64,000 bases of DNA from CAYNHF01 sp964397045 (GCA_964397045.1 CAYNHF010000028.1:26610-90609), one strand, 5' to 3'; counted from the first letter of the stretch, positions 36,120 to 45,292 are shown. Numbers and translations are program-made. The notes: generated by a model from the sequence alone, not told the origin.

Positions 36120-36186
36120 GCCCTCCCAGACCCGCACACGCAGATGGCGCACCTCCGGGTACGCCATCTCGCGTATCGGCTGCGTC

Positions 36187-36234
36187 GTACTTGCGTCCCA
36201 CAACGGGTTAGACACGACCACCCGACGCAAGAAC
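36187..36234 (+). repeat. 48-nt dispersed palindrome, copy 3
   Basis: Arms GTACTTGCGTCCC (36187-36199) and CCGACGCAAGAAC (36222-36234), again 48 nt in total, in the gap between the DUF1269 gene and the methyltransferase gene. The 3' flank (CGCAAGCGTCGGCG) resembles the flank of the copies at 18.4 kb. Confidence 0.8.
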
Positions 36235-36261
36235 CGCAAGCGTCGGCGTTACGCTGACGCG

Positions 36262-37025
36262 GTGACCGAGTGCCCCGACTACATCCAGATCAACCGGACG
36301 TCTTGGGATGCCAAAGCCGACGAGTACGCCGGCTACGCCTTACACCAGTGGTCGGGCGAACCCGCCTGGGGAATCTTCTCGGTGCCTGATGCCGAGGTCG
36401 GGGTGCTGCCGGACGATCTCGTGGGGAAGCAGGTGCTCGACGCCGGTTGCGGCACGGGCTACGTATCTGCCTGGATGGCGCGCCGCGGGGCAAACCCGGT
36501 CGGTGTCGACAACTCTCCTCGACAACTCGCCACTGCGGCCCGTTTCCAGGACCGCTACGACCTGCAGTTCCCTCTCATACTCGGCATCGCGGAAGAACTG
36601 CCGTTTCGCGACGAAACGTTCGACGTCGTCATCTCAGAGTACGGAGCCTCCCTGTGGTCCGACCCATACCGATGGATCCCCGAAGCGTCCCGGGTGTTGC
36701 GCCCGGGTGGCGAGTTGGTGATCCTGTCCAGCACGTTGTTCGTCACTATGTTCGTCTTCGATGACGAGACCATCCCCGCGGACCGCACCCTGAAACGTGA
36801 CTATTTCGGAGCACACAGTCAGCAGGGCCGGATGACCCCGGAGTGGAGTTCCACCTCACCCATGGAGACTGGTTCAAGACCCTTCACGGCAATCAATTCG
36901 ACATTACCGACCTGATCGAGATCCAACCCGGGCCGGCCGCAGCTACCACCTACCCCTGGGTGACGCTCGAGTGGGCACGGTGCTGGCCTATCGAGGAAGT
37001 GTGGAAGGCCAGAAAACGAGGATGA
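36262..37025 (+). CDS. Class I SAM-dependent methyltransferase, frameshifted
   Basis: GTG 36262 opens a methyltransferase: INRTSWDAKADEYAGYALHQ, the SAM motif VLDAGCGTGYVSAWMARRG, AEELPFRDETFDVVISEYGA and ASRVLRPGGELVILSS. The frame then derails after YFGAHSQQG and ends at 36915. The natural continuation PDDPGVEFHLTHGDW, TYPWVTLEWARCWPIEEVWK lies one frame back, up to TGA 37023-37025. A one-base loss in the GGGCC run at about 36825-36829 explains it. It is either a sequencing error or a recent mutation. Substrate unknown. Confidence 0.75.
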
Positions 37026-37086
37026 GCAGAGCCGATAGTGCTGTGACGCCACGCAGACCGACGGCTCGCGTCGCGTCCACCGATCG

Positions 37087-38790
37087 ATGGGCTTCTCGCG
37101 CGTGACAGAGCCGCAAGCACCCGCATCCGAAAACAACGCCCGTGCCTACGCGGTTCTGGCCGTGCTCTCTGCCGCGATGTTCGTGTACGTCATCGACACA
37201 ACGCTGATGAACGTCTCGATCTCGGCACTGGTGGAGGATTTGGGAACCACAGTTGGCGCCGTCCAGGGTGCCATCACCCTCTACACGCTGACAATGGCAG
37301 CGTTCATGCTGACCGGCGGAAAGCTGGGAGACATCTGGGGCTCCAAGCGGGCGTTCCGTATCGGGCTCATCATCTACGCCCTCGGGACCACGATCACCGC
37401 ATTCGCTCAAACGCTGGGCTGGGTGATCATCGGCTGGTCCATCCTGGAAGGCCTCGGGTCCGCGCTGATCGTGCCCGCCATCAACACGCTCGTGAGAGCC
37501 AACTACAAAGGTGGCAAGCGAGCCAGTGCGTACGGCCTGCTGTTCGGGGTAGCTGCGGCCGGCGCAGCATTTAGCCCGCTGATCGGTGGGTGGATCACCA
37601 CCGAGTACAGCTGGCGCCTCGCCTTCGGGCTCGAGGCAATCATCGTGGTCGCGGTCCTGGCATCTTCCGGCCTGCTCACCGATGCGCCACCCGTCATCCC
37701 GAAGCCAAAGCTCGACGTGGTCGGCGTCGTGCTCTCCGCCGTCGGTTTGGGGCTCTTCGTGTTCGGCATCCTGCAGACCACGAGCCGAGGCTGGAACGAC
37801 CCGGTCGTCCTCTCCATGATCTTCGGCGGACTCGGCTTCCTCGCTGCCTTCGTGTGGTGGATCCGACGCCGCGAAGCGAGCGGGGAGCCTGTGCTCGTTC
37901 ATCCGTCCATCTTCCGTCACCGCACCATTTCGGCCGGTCTGCCGGTCCTGTCGACGCAAACATTTGCCCAGGCCGGACTGTTATTCCTCATCCCGGTCTT
38001 CACCCAATCTGTACTCGGGTTTGACGCCTTCGAAACCGGGCTGACTCTGCTGCCATTGTCGATCGGCGTGCTGGTGACATCGGTGACGACGCCGCGACTC
38101 GGCCGCCTCATCTACCCCAGGTACATCATCCAGGGAGGCCTGGTACTGCTCTTCGTCGGTGGATTCATCCTGGCCAGGTCACTCGACGGTGCCACCGCAG
38201 GGAGCGACCTGGCCCTCGGTCTTCTGCTCGGTGGAATCGCCATCGGTCTGATCGCCGGGCAGCTGCCCAACATGATCCTCAGCGGAGTCGAGCCGAAGGA
38301 GGCCAGCGAGGCCTCCGGGCTGCAGGGGACCGCCCTGAACCTGGGCATGGCCTTGGGCACTGCGGTCATCGGCACGGTGATCCTGTCGGTGGCGTTGTCG
38401 AGTATTTCCAGGGACATCGAGGACAGCGTTGCCATCCCGCCGGAGCTTGGCAACCAGATCGAGGAGACGCTGGAGTCCGGGCTCGTCGAGCCGGGAAAAA
38501 CTGAACTACAGACCGCGCTTGCCGCCTCGTCACCTGAGGTACAGACCGAGGCACAGCGCATCTTCGACGAAGGCACCCTGCGCGGCTTCCAGGGTGCCAT
38601 CCTCGTCGGCGGCTTGGTGGCCCTCTTCGGAGCCCTCATGGCCTTCCGGCTGCCCCTCAGGAAGCTCGAAGGCGTCGCGGGCAGGCCGGAGGAAGGCGCT
38701 ACCGGCGCCGTGGCCGAAACGGTCCGCAACACCACCATTCCTAGAGTCCAGCTCGAGATGGAAGACCTCACCGCGGAACCTCCGGCCTGA
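37087..38790 (+). CDS. MFS transporter, DHA2-type (14 helices)
   Basis: The 567-residue protein has 14 predicted membrane helices, the layout of drug:H+ antiporter family 2. Helix 1 region VLAVLSAAMFVYVIDTTLMN carries the D-T family motif, GGKLGDIWGSKRAFRIG matches MFS motif A (between helices 2 and 3), and PLIGGWITTEYSWRLAFGLE fits motif C and its following loop. A soluble insertion of about 70 residues lies near 435-500. The C-terminal tail is polar. Predicted proton-driven export of amphipathic compounds; the substrate is unknown. The start could also be GTG 37102. Confidence 0.9.
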   Translation: MGFSRVTEPQAPASENNARAYAVLAVLSAAMFVYVIDTTLMNVSISALVEDLGTTVGAVQGAITLYTLTMAAFMLTGGKLGDIWGSKRAFRIGLIIYALGTTITAFAQTLGWVIIGWSILEGLGSALIVPAINTLVRANYKGGKRASAYGLLFGVAAAGAAFSPLIGGWITTEYSWRLAFGLEAIIVVAVLASSGLLTDAPPVIPKPKLDVVGVVLSAVGLGLFVFGILQTTSRGWNDPVVLSMIFGGLGFLAAFVWWIRRREASGEPVLVHPSIFRHRTISAGLPVLSTQTFAQAGLLFLIPVFTQSVLGFDAFETGLTLLPLSIGVLVTSVTTPRLGRLIYPRYIIQGGLVLLFVGGFILARSLDGATAGSDLALGLLLGGIAIGLIAGQLPNMILSGVEPKEASEASGLQGTALNLGMALGTAVIGTVILSVALSSISRDIEDSVAIPPELGNQIEETLESGLVEPGKTELQTALAASSPEVQTEAQRIFDEGTLRGFQGAILVGGLVALFGALMAFRLPLRKLEGVAGRPEEGATGAVAETVRNTTIPRVQLEMEDLTAEPPA

Positions 38791-38872
38791 CCCGACCCGC
38801 ATCGAAACGCTGAGCAGCACCTTCTCGCCGGCGCGGACTGCGAGAGAATTCACCCGAGACCACCCTGACCGA

Positions 38873-40474
38873 CTAGTCGCTCAGGGCGTAGAAGAAGCCG
38901 TCGCGGGACCCGACGTAGATGCGGCCTTCCCAGACGACGGGGCTGGACTCGATGCACCCTCCCGTCTCCGCGACCTCCCACAATCTCGTCGGGGCTGCAG
39001 GATCGGTGAGGTCGTAGGCCCGGAGCCCGGCGCTCTCGACGCAGTTGGTCGAGACAAGCAATGTGTCGTCCACGACCAGGGGCGATGACCAGGCGTGCCA
39101 GCCGATCTCATCGCGGAACACAACCTCACCGGTGTTCGTGTCCACGACGAGCAGTTCACCGGGATGCGTGGCGACGTACAGATAGCCGGCGTGGAGTGCC
39201 GGGGTCGCCCAAATCCCGCCTTCGTCTCCTGAATCCCCCGGTACCTCGACGCTCCACACGAGCGAATCGTTGGTGGCGTATGGATCCAGCTTGACGAGCT
39301 GGCCTACCTCGCGAGACCTGGCGTTGTAACGCTCCTGCTCGACCGAGACATACAGCATGCCCTCCTCGTCGATCACGATCGTGGCGTCGATGTCGTCGCC
39401 TGCCCAGAAGTCGAAGACGACGGGAGCCTCACCCCGCTCGATGTTCTTCGTGTCGAGTCCCACAACCCTGCCGCCCGAATTGGCGAAGTACACCCGCTGC
39501 TCGAAGAGTGCAACCGAATTCTCGATGCTCACATTGTTTCCGACCCGGGAGCGGAGTTCAGGGGTGTATCCCGGTGTCTCGAACACAATCGTCGGGTCGA
39601 CGGTGACATACCCCTCCTCGTCCAGGTCACGATTCAGCTTCACCGCGAAGAACCAACTGTTCTCGCCACCCTCGTACATCACGTCGTCGATGATTGCCGG
39701 GTTGCCGTCCCAATCGTTGTTCCAGACCCCATCGACGGCATCGGCATCCAGCGCCCACAGCTCGCTGGGGGTCTCCCGATCGAGCGCTACCACCCGAAGG
39801 CGGTCGTCACGTGACCCGAAATACAGGAGCGGATAACCATCGGGGTCGATGGTCACCGAACCCTTGACCAGATCACCCACGTCGAACTTGGGTCGGGTCG
39901 GTTTTCCCGTCGCGGCATCGAGGAAATGCACGGCCTTGTCGTACGCGCCGAACACCACTTCAGTCACGCCGTCCGGCCGGACCCAGACCGCCGGCTGGCC
40001 GGTCCAACCGGTGCCGCACCAGAGGCTTGCCTCGCCACCGACCGTCGACGTGCCACACATCGCCTCCTCCGGATAGCGCCAGGCAACGACCGGAGCCTCC
40101 GGCATCGGGCCTCTGCCGTAGTACGTCCTGGTGGGATTGCCCCTGAACATCGTAACCCCTGCGACCGAACCCCACGCTTGCCCGACGGTCGACGCCGGCA
40201 CGGTGCCCGCGGGCCGAGGCGGCACGGTGGTCGTAGGGTTTGGCTGCGGGACGGCCGCCGCTCCCGGCTCCACGACAAGCGTCGTGGAAGAAGTCCCTCC
40301 CGGCCCAACAGCCGCCGAGGTAGTTCCTATGGTCGCAGGCGCCCCCACTACCCGCTCCAGGACATCCGGCCTCGATTGCCCGACCACAACCACGAAGACC
40401 GCCCCTACGACCCCCAAAGAGATCAGACTGAACAGGACGGTGACTGCAATGAGGCTCTTCGAGGTCTTTGCCAT
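38873..40474 (-). CDS. Membrane-anchored PQQ-like beta-propeller protein
   Basis: From ATG 40474 the product is 533 residues, with one membrane helix at residues 7-30 (SLIAVTVLFSLISLGVVGAV) and a Thr/Pro-rich spacer to about 115. The rest is a beta-propeller of PQQ-like repeats, such as WVRPDGVTEVVFGAYDKAVH, LLYFGSRDDRLRVVALDRET, YFANSGGRVVGLDTKN, LLVVDTNTGEVVFRDEIGWH and GRIYVGSRDGFFYALSD at the end. It is probably a surface or periplasm-like scaffold or an unusual oxidoreductase subunit. The exact role is unknown. Confidence 0.82.
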   Translation of the reverse strand: MAKTSKSLIAVTVLFSLISLGVVGAVFVVVVGQSRPDVLERVVGAPATIGTTSAAVGPGGTSSTTLVVEPGAAAVPQPNPTTTVPPRPAGTVPASTVGQAWGSVAGVTMFRGNPTRTYYGRGPMPEAPVVAWRYPEEAMCGTSTVGGEASLWCGTGWTGQPAVWVRPDGVTEVVFGAYDKAVHFLDAATGKPTRPKFDVGDLVKGSVTIDPDGYPLLYFGSRDDRLRVVALDRETPSELWALDADAVDGVWNNDWDGNPAIIDDVMYEGGENSWFFAVKLNRDLDEEGYVTVDPTIVFETPGYTPELRSRVGNNVSIENSVALFEQRVYFANSGGRVVGLDTKNIERGEAPVVFDFWAGDDIDATIVIDEEGMLYVSVEQERYNARSREVGQLVKLDPYATNDSLVWSVEVPGDSGDEGGIWATPALHAGYLYVATHPGELLVVDTNTGEVVFRDEIGWHAWSSPLVVDDTLLVSTNCVESAGLRAYDLTDPAAPTRLWEVAETGGCIESSPVVWEGRIYVGSRDGFFYALSD

Positions 40475-40607
40475 AACTCGCGCGATCCCGGCCGACAATG
40501 GGTCGATTCTCCCATGGACCGAGGTCTTGGCAGGAACGACGGCGAGAGCGGCCCGAATTGCGGGGCGTCGCGCGAGCATCCCGCCGCGAATCGGCTTGAA
40601 TGCGCGC

Positions 40608-41075
40608 ATGCACGACAACACGGCGAGACACCTCTCTCGCGTCCATCGCCTCATCTACCGGAGCACCATCGGGCGCATCGGAGGACGCTTCGTGGGCAAC
40701 AACATGCTGCTTCTCACCACGACCGGACGGCGCAGTGGGAAGCCCCACACAGTGCCGCTGCTCTACCTGAGAGACGGCACAGACGTACTCGTGATCGCCT
40801 CGTGGGGCGGACGCGACTACCCACCCGACTGGCATGTCAATCTCACCGCAAACCCCGTAGCGAACGTCCGGATCGATGGCTCCACTCACAGTGCGTTGGC
40901 TGCAATCCTCGATGGGCCGGAACGGGCGGAGTGGTGGGAGCGCTTCGTCGCCGCATACGACGGCTACGCCGCCTACCAGAGCCGGACCCCGCGAATCATC
41001 CCCATCATCCGGCTCGAGATCGACCAAGGTGCCCGGCCGGGGCACAGAAGGGAGCACTCCGATGGCGCAACTTGA
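40608..41075 (+). CDS. Nitroreductase/DDN-family deazaflavin-dependent oxidoreductase
   Basis: A 155-residue protein from ATG 40608. It matches the split-barrel DDN family: HLSRVHRLIYRSTIGRIGGR, LLLTTTGRRSGKPHTVPLLY, VIASWGGRDYPPDWHVNLTA and NPVANVRIDG. These enzymes use the deazaflavin cofactor F420 to reduce quinones or nitro compounds. Its 3' end overlaps the next gene by 14 bases, so the two are co-translated. Confidence 0.88.
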   Translation: MHDNTARHLSRVHRLIYRSTIGRIGGRFVGNNMLLLTTTGRRSGKPHTVPLLYLRDGTDVLVIASWGGRDYPPDWHVNLTANPVANVRIDGSTHSALAAILDGPERAEWWERFVAAYDGYAAYQSRTPRIIPIIRLEIDQGARPGHRREHSDGAT

Positions 41076-41613
41076 TGTGTTGTTCAACGGGTACGGCGGA
41101 GAGGGCGTTGCCAGCACGGTGAGCCTGATTCGTGACGAGAATCTGGTGGCGGTGGTGGATCCAGGCATGGTGCCGAACCGCAACGTCATTCTCGATCCGC
41201 TTCACCACCTCGGGGTGAGGGTCGCGGATGTCACGGACGTCATCATCTCGCACCACCACCCGGATCACACGATCAACATCGCCCTGTTCCCGCAAGCCAC
41301 CGTGCACGACCACTGGGCCACGTACCACAACGACGTGTGGACGGCTCGTCCGGCGGAAGGGGTTCGGCTCTCTCCTGGGGTTGGTTTGCTCGAAACGCCC
41401 GGCCACACACCGCAAGACATCACGACGCTGGTCGATACCGACGCCGGAGTGGCCGCCCTCACCCACCTCTGGGTGTATGAGGGAGCGGGCGAGGACCGCC
41501 TAGCCACCGACCCGGATTTGCTCGACCAGAACCGGGCCCGCGTTCTCGGCCTGGCCGACCTGATCGTGCCCGGGCACGGCCCGACGTATCGAACCGACCG
41601 GGTTCCCGTCTAG
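41062..41613 (+). CDS. MBL-fold metallo-hydrolase (MBLAC1-like)
   Basis: A 183-residue protein from ATG 41062, overlapping the DDN gene. It carries the metal-binding motif VIISHHHPDHTINIALFPQ (HxHxDH), VHDHWATYHNDVW, LLETPGHTPQDITTLV and LADLIVPGHGPTYRTDR. The fold is a compact metallo-beta-lactamase without extra domains. Homologues (MBLAC1-like) are poorly characterised hydrolases. Substrate unknown; coupling to the F420-type enzyme suggests a shared pathway. Confidence 0.85.
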   Translation: MAQLDVLFNGYGGEGVASTVSLIRDENLVAVVDPGMVPNRNVILDPLHHLGVRVADVTDVIISHHHPDHTINIALFPQATVHDHWATYHNDVWTARPAEGVRLSPGVGLLETPGHTPQDITTLVDTDAGVAALTHLWVYEGAGEDRLATDPDLLDQNRARVLGLADLIVPGHGPTYRTDRVPV

Positions 41614-41786
41614 CCGGGAACGCTGATCGCCCTCCGGCAGGCAGCCGATCCGCTCGTCGTGGATCTTCGGTGAATTGGGCTGCGCCATTTCGAGATCATT
41701 GTCGCTGGTGGTAACGATCTCATAGCTCATCACCGAAGCCAAAGACTGGAGCGGGTTGTCGATCCTGGGGGTCGGCACAACGACGC

Positions 41787-42200
41787 TCAGAGCCGCTCGG
41801 CGACCTCAAAGGCGGGACTGGTGCGCGACCAGCGGAGCCGTACTCGCTCCCCGCTCACCGTGCCGAGCCACAACACCGTGGGCCATGGAAGCCGCACGAT
41901 CTCGATGAGGCGGTACGTCGGTTTCTGCAGGAACACGGCCAGCAAGAAATCTGCATTCGTCGCGACCGATGCTTCGAACGCAGTTGCCTCACCGAGGTCT
42001 GTCACCGTGCGCGACACGACCTTGTACCCGGCACCCTCGGGATCCCACAACAAGTCGGGTGACCCTCCCGGTCGCGGCGCTCGTGCCTTCAGGTGAAGGC
42101 GCTCGTGGGCGATGGCACGTGCCAGGTCGTGAATGTGCCGCGTGTCGTGGCGGGAGTGTTCACCACGCCGCAGTTGCTTGCGGATATCTGCGCTGTTCAC
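41787..42200 (-). CDS. Conserved hypothetical protein
   Basis: A 137-residue product from GTG 42200, ATG 42236 being an alternative (149 residues). The start VNSADIRKQLRRGEHSRHDT, then HIHDLARAIAHERLHLKARA look structured. The C-terminal half has EASVATNADFLLAVFLQKPT, YRLIEIVRLPWPTVLWLGTV. It resembles small alpha/beta proteins common in actinobacteria, but I cannot name the family. It is divergent from the MaoC gene. Confidence 0.5.
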   Translation of the reverse strand: MNSADIRKQLRRGEHSRHDTRHIHDLARAIAHERLHLKARAPRPGGSPDLLWDPEGAGYKVVSRTVTDLGEATAFEASVATNADFLLAVFLQKPTYRLIEIVRLPWPTVLWLGTVSGERVRLRWSRTSPAFEVAERL

Positions 42201-42297
42201 ACCCGGAGGATACGAACCAAACACCCGTCCACGCATTTCGAGCCCGGTACGGTAGGTGCCATGGCCAAAGCTTCCGGCCGATATGAGATGACTCCAC

Positions 42298-42723
42298 ATG
42301 GATGACGCCTGGCCCCGCGGTGCGCCTCGCGTCGGGGACACCGCCGAGATGTCTCGCCCGGTGACTGCCGCCGATATCGAAGCCTTCACTCGTATCAGCG
42401 GGGACCGCAACCCGCTGCACTACGACGAGGGCATCGCCGCCGGGTCCGTGTTCGGCGAAGTGATCGTCCAGGGCGGAGTGACAACGGCAATCCCGAACGC
42501 GGTGGTTGCCGAAAGCCTCCCCGGCCCGGGCACTGTGTTCCTGTCGGTGTCGTGGAACTTCCTCGCCCCGGTACGGCCCGGTGATTGGATCACCGGGATG
42601 GTCGAGGTGATGTCCGTCCGCCACGACAAGCCCATCACGGAGCTGGCCACCCGGGTGGTCCGCCAGGATGGCGTTGAAGTGGTCACCGGCACCGCCGTCT
42701 GTTTCACCGCACCCCTGCCTTGA
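42298..42723 (+). CDS. MaoC-like (R)-specific enoyl-CoA hydratase
   Basis: A 141-residue single hot-dog domain. It shows the MaoC active-site pattern FTRISGDRNPLHYDEGIAAG, with catalytic Asp and His, then VFGEVIVQGGVTTAIPNAVV and FLAPVRPGDWITGMVEV. Such enzymes hydrate trans-2-enoyl-CoA to (R)-3-hydroxyacyl-CoA in fatty-acid metabolism or act as thioester dehydratases. It stands alone and its exact substrate is unknown. Confidence 0.88.
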   Translation: MDDAWPRGAPRVGDTAEMSRPVTAADIEAFTRISGDRNPLHYDEGIAAGSVFGEVIVQGGVTTAIPNAVVAESLPGPGTVFLSVSWNFLAPVRPGDWITGMVEVMSVRHDKPITELATRVVRQDGVEVVTGTAVCFTAPLP

Positions 42724-42740
42724 TTTGACGTGCGACCTAC

Positions 42741-42770
42741 CCGGCCGAGGTATTCTCGGCTCGAGGCCGG
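42741..42770 (+). terminator. Candidate hairpin after the MaoC gene
   Basis: CCGGCC...GGCCGG outer pairing (42741-42746 with 42765-42770) around an inner CCGAG/CTCGG pair (42745-42749 with 42755-42759, competing in part). It lies about 18 bases past the maoC stop. There is no U-run. The rest of the 42724-42948 gap shows nothing convincing; a 68-codon Arg-rich frame there was rejected. Confidence 0.3.
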
Positions 42771-42948
42771 ACCCGACCTACCCCCGATACCGCGGGGTGA
42801 TCTTCCCGCAGACTGTGCGCGGCGTCACGGCGACGCGATCGCCACAGCGTGGTCCATGCCAGAACCGGGAATGAAACGGCTGTCGCGACCCGGGGGCAAA
42901 CGTCGCTTCCGGCTCGCGTGGTGGCGCCGGACGTAGCGGAGCCCCGCA

Positions 42949-43494
42949 TCACGCCTTGCGCAGCTGAAAGGCGAGAACGATCCCGGTGACACCGGCGAGG
43001 ATCAGATAGGCGCCGGCTAGCCGCGCGAGGATCAAGAACGTGATGGCCGGCCCAGCCTGCACGAGAAGACCCCTCACGAACCGGAGCGCTCCCAGGAGAA
43101 TCGCCAGACCTCGTTGCGGTGTGTCGCGGTCCGTGGTAGCGACGAAGGATTCGATGGCCCCCGAGATCACCCGGAACAGACCCAACGGGATCACGAGGAC
43201 GGCGATCGAACGAGCTGGCTCGCGGATCACGAGCAGCCCCACGACGAAACCGAGGCCGCCGGCGAGGGCCGTCAATCTCCGTTGTTGCATGTCGCCGGCG
43301 AGGATCGCCTGGACGAACCTCACGGCCCCGAAGATCATCAGGTAGATCCCGACCAGTACGGCGAAAACGAGCAATGTGCGGCCGGGCCAGGCGATGATCG
43401 CGAAGCCGAGGATGACTCCTGCCAGCCCCGAGATGATCAGCTACCACCACGGCAGATTCCACTGCCAGCGACCCGGCGACGAGAGAGCAGTCAC
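42949..43494 (-). pseudogene. HdeD/DUF308 family protein with internal amber codon
   Basis: Read from GTG 43494 (GGGAG four bases upstream), the frame gives a natural HdeD-like start ending RWQWNLPWW, then TAG at 43441-43443 (codon 18). It continues without further stop for 163 codons, LIISGLAGVILGFAIIAWPG through LRKA, with several membrane helices. Restart could only use an internal TTG at 43374 or a CTG next to the amber. Thus it is a nonsense-disrupted gene, a readthrough case or a sequencing error. HdeD proteins are associated with acid stress. Confidence 0.6.
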
Positions 43495-43563
43495 GGCACT
43501 CCCAGTTCGGCAACAGCGAGTCAGGCTGGCGACCCGACCTGACCGCCCGGTTCCACCGTCCGC

Positions 43564-44358
43564 TCAGTCATCCAGCATTCGGGACTCGTCGTGCACGACC
43601 GTCCCGCCGATCGAGATGACGTCGCCCGCCCAACGCAAGTGAATCGTCGAGGGGTGGCCGATCTCGTCGCCCTGGAGAATGGTGACCGTGCCCTCGTTCT
43701 CCCCACGGTGCACCATCAGACGGGCCCAGGCAACCGCCGCGCTACCCGTGGCCGGATCTTCGTCGACTGCGGTGCCCGGAGCGAAGAATCGCACCTTCAC
43801 CTCGTCACCGTGCCGTGCCCAGGCGAGCAACCCAAAACGTTCCGCCGCCACCGCCATGTCCACCCGGGCCGCGGCTACCACAGCCGCACTCGGCAGCTCG
43901 GCGAGCACGTACTCCAACGGCATGGTCACCCGGGAGGCCTCGACCAACGCGTTCAGGCCGGCTCGCCTCGCCCAATCGGCGGCATCGCCCGGATCGGCGA
44001 CGGAACCAAGACCGGTGGTCGCGACCCACGTGACCTCGGCGGCGCGGTCGATTCGCACCTCCCCGACCCCGCATCGGAGTGCGGCAACCCCGCCGGGACC
44101 CATCGTGTTGAGAACCCACGCCGTCCCCACAAGGGGATGACCCGCGAACGGCAGCTCGTCGCCGGGGGTGAAGATCCGAACATTCGGGGATTCTCCGGCC
44201 TGCCATTCGATGAACACCGACTCTGAGAAGCCCAACTCCGTCGCGATCGCCTGCATACCTGCCGTGTCGAGACCCAGGGTGTCGTTCACGACGCCGAGAT
44301 AGTTGCCGCCCTTGTCGCCCCGGGTGAATACCCGCACGACGATGCATCCTCGTGACAT
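43564..44358 (-). CDS. PhzF family isomerase
   Basis: A 264-residue PhzF-like protein. It shows VVRVFTRGDKGGNYLGVVND near the start, then FSESVFIEWQAGESPNVRIF, TPGDELPFAGHPLVGTAWVL, AVDEDPATGSAAVAWARLM and the closing VSIGGTVVHDESRMLDD. The catalytic acid of PhzF lies in the early part (a Glu such as in FSESVFIEW). Family members isomerise small metabolites, classically trans-2,3-dihydro-3-hydroxyanthranilate in phenazine synthesis; no phenazine genes are present, so the substrate is unknown. Confidence 0.88.
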   Translation of the reverse strand: MSRGCIVVRVFTRGDKGGNYLGVVNDTLGLDTAGMQAIATELGFSESVFIEWQAGESPNVRIFTPGDELPFAGHPLVGTAWVLNTMGPGGVAALRCGVGEVRIDRAAEVTWVATTGLGSVADPGDAADWARRAGLNALVEASRVTMPLEYVLAELPSAAVVAAARVDMAVAAERFGLLAWARHGDEVKVRFFAPGTAVDEDPATGSAAVAWARLMVHRGENEGTVTILQGDEIGHPSTIHLRWAGDVISIGGTVVHDESRMLDD

Positions 44359-44471
44359 GACACGGAGCGTACCGGACCGATGCAGCCCGAGACCCCGGTA
44401 GGTAGCGTGTCCGGACCGATAGGAGTGACATCGCGGAGACGGATTGGGAAGCCCTGTACGCGGCGGACGAC

Positions 44472-45017
44472 ATGTCGACCCCGGTTGACCGTGATATGAC
44501 GAATTTGGCTGCGTCCCTCACACCAGGCGCCGCAGTCGACCTCGGGTGCGGGGCGGGGCAGAACTCCTTGTGGCTGGCGCGGCACGGTTGGCGCGTCTTC
44601 GGTATCGATCTCGCCCCCACGGCAATCCGCACCGCGACACTCGCGGCCGGGGCCGAAGGACTGCCGGCAGACTTCGCGGTAGCGGACCTCCGGTCGTGGA
44701 AGCCGGATCGGGCCTACGACCTGGTCATCAGCACCTACGCCCTGCCGGTACGTGGTCCCGGTCGAGATCACGCTCTGGCGGCTGCGGTTGGTGCGGTCGG
44801 AATCGGCGGAACTCTGCTGATCACCGAGCTCGACGAGTCGCTGGCAAGACAGGCCGCATGGCGAAGCGACGACCTCACGTCGATCGACGACATCGTGCCG
44901 CTGGTAGCGGACTGGGAGGTCACCAGAGCGGAGGTGGCCGTACGCGCCCACTCGCACGCGGACCATACGGCGCACTATCCCATCGTGATGGTGGTCGCCC
45001 GCCGGCCCGCTGATTGA
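44472..45017 (+). CDS. Class I SAM-dependent methyltransferase
   Basis: A 181-residue protein from ATG 44472. It carries the SAM motif AVDLGCGAGQNSLWLARHGW, FGIDLAPTAIRTATLAA and ADFAVADLRSWKPDRAYDLV. The family signature probably begins upstream: in the same frame, ETDWEALYAADD precedes the ATG with no canonical start codon. AGGAG lies four bases before an ATC at 44430. So the true start may be a rare ATC, giving about 195 residues. Substrate unknown. Confidence 0.8.
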   Translation: MSTPVDRDMTNLAASLTPGAAVDLGCGAGQNSLWLARHGWRVFGIDLAPTAIRTATLAAGAEGLPADFAVADLRSWKPDRAYDLVISTYALPVRGPGRDHALAAAVGAVGIGGTLLITELDESLARQAAWRSDDLTSIDDIVPLVADWEVTRAEVAVRAHSHADHTAHYPIVMVVARRPAD

Positions 45018-45050
45018 CGGCTCAACCGTCGCCACTAGCGTTCCGGCCGA

Positions 45051-45275
45051 ATGGATGTCTTCGATGTACTCGGCCTCGACGCGCTCCTCGGGCAGTTCGT
45101 CGTCGCGCTCGGCGGCGCACTCGTGCTGGGTAACGGCTACGCGATCTACAAGGCGCGCCGCGGTGAAGCGCCCAAGGGGGAGGAAGGCGACTTCCGCGCC
45201 GGTCGAGCCTGGTGGCTGTTCGCCGTCGGAGTCGTGATCCTCATCTGGGGTCTGGTTTCGCTGTTGGCGAGATAG
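45051..45275 (+). CDS. Small two-helix membrane protein
   Basis: A 74-residue protein from ATG 45051. It begins MDVFDVLGLDALLGQFVVAL, with a first membrane helix about residues 14-33. A charged loop (YKARRGEAPKGEEGDFRAGR) follows, then a second helix about 54-72 (WWLFAVGVVILIWGLVSLLA). The layout is seen in conserved actinobacterial small membrane proteins of unknown function. It starts 33 bases after the methyltransferase. Confidence 0.65.
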   Translation: MDVFDVLGLDALLGQFVVALGGALVLGNGYAIYKARRGEAPKGEEGDFRAGRAWWLFAVGVVILIWGLVSLLAR

Positions 45276-45292
45276 CCGCGAACCCCCCAACC

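Noticed and set aside
41500..41778. Minus-strand frame of 92 codons overlapping the MBL gene end
   Set aside because: Overlaps a well-supported gene by over 100 bases and shows no domain pattern. The 173-base gap 41614-41786 otherwise holds nothing I can support.
42730..42936. Plus-strand Arg-rich frame of 68 codons after maoC
   Set aside because: Composition is that of random GC-rich sequence, it overlaps the candidate hairpin and it has no clear RBS.
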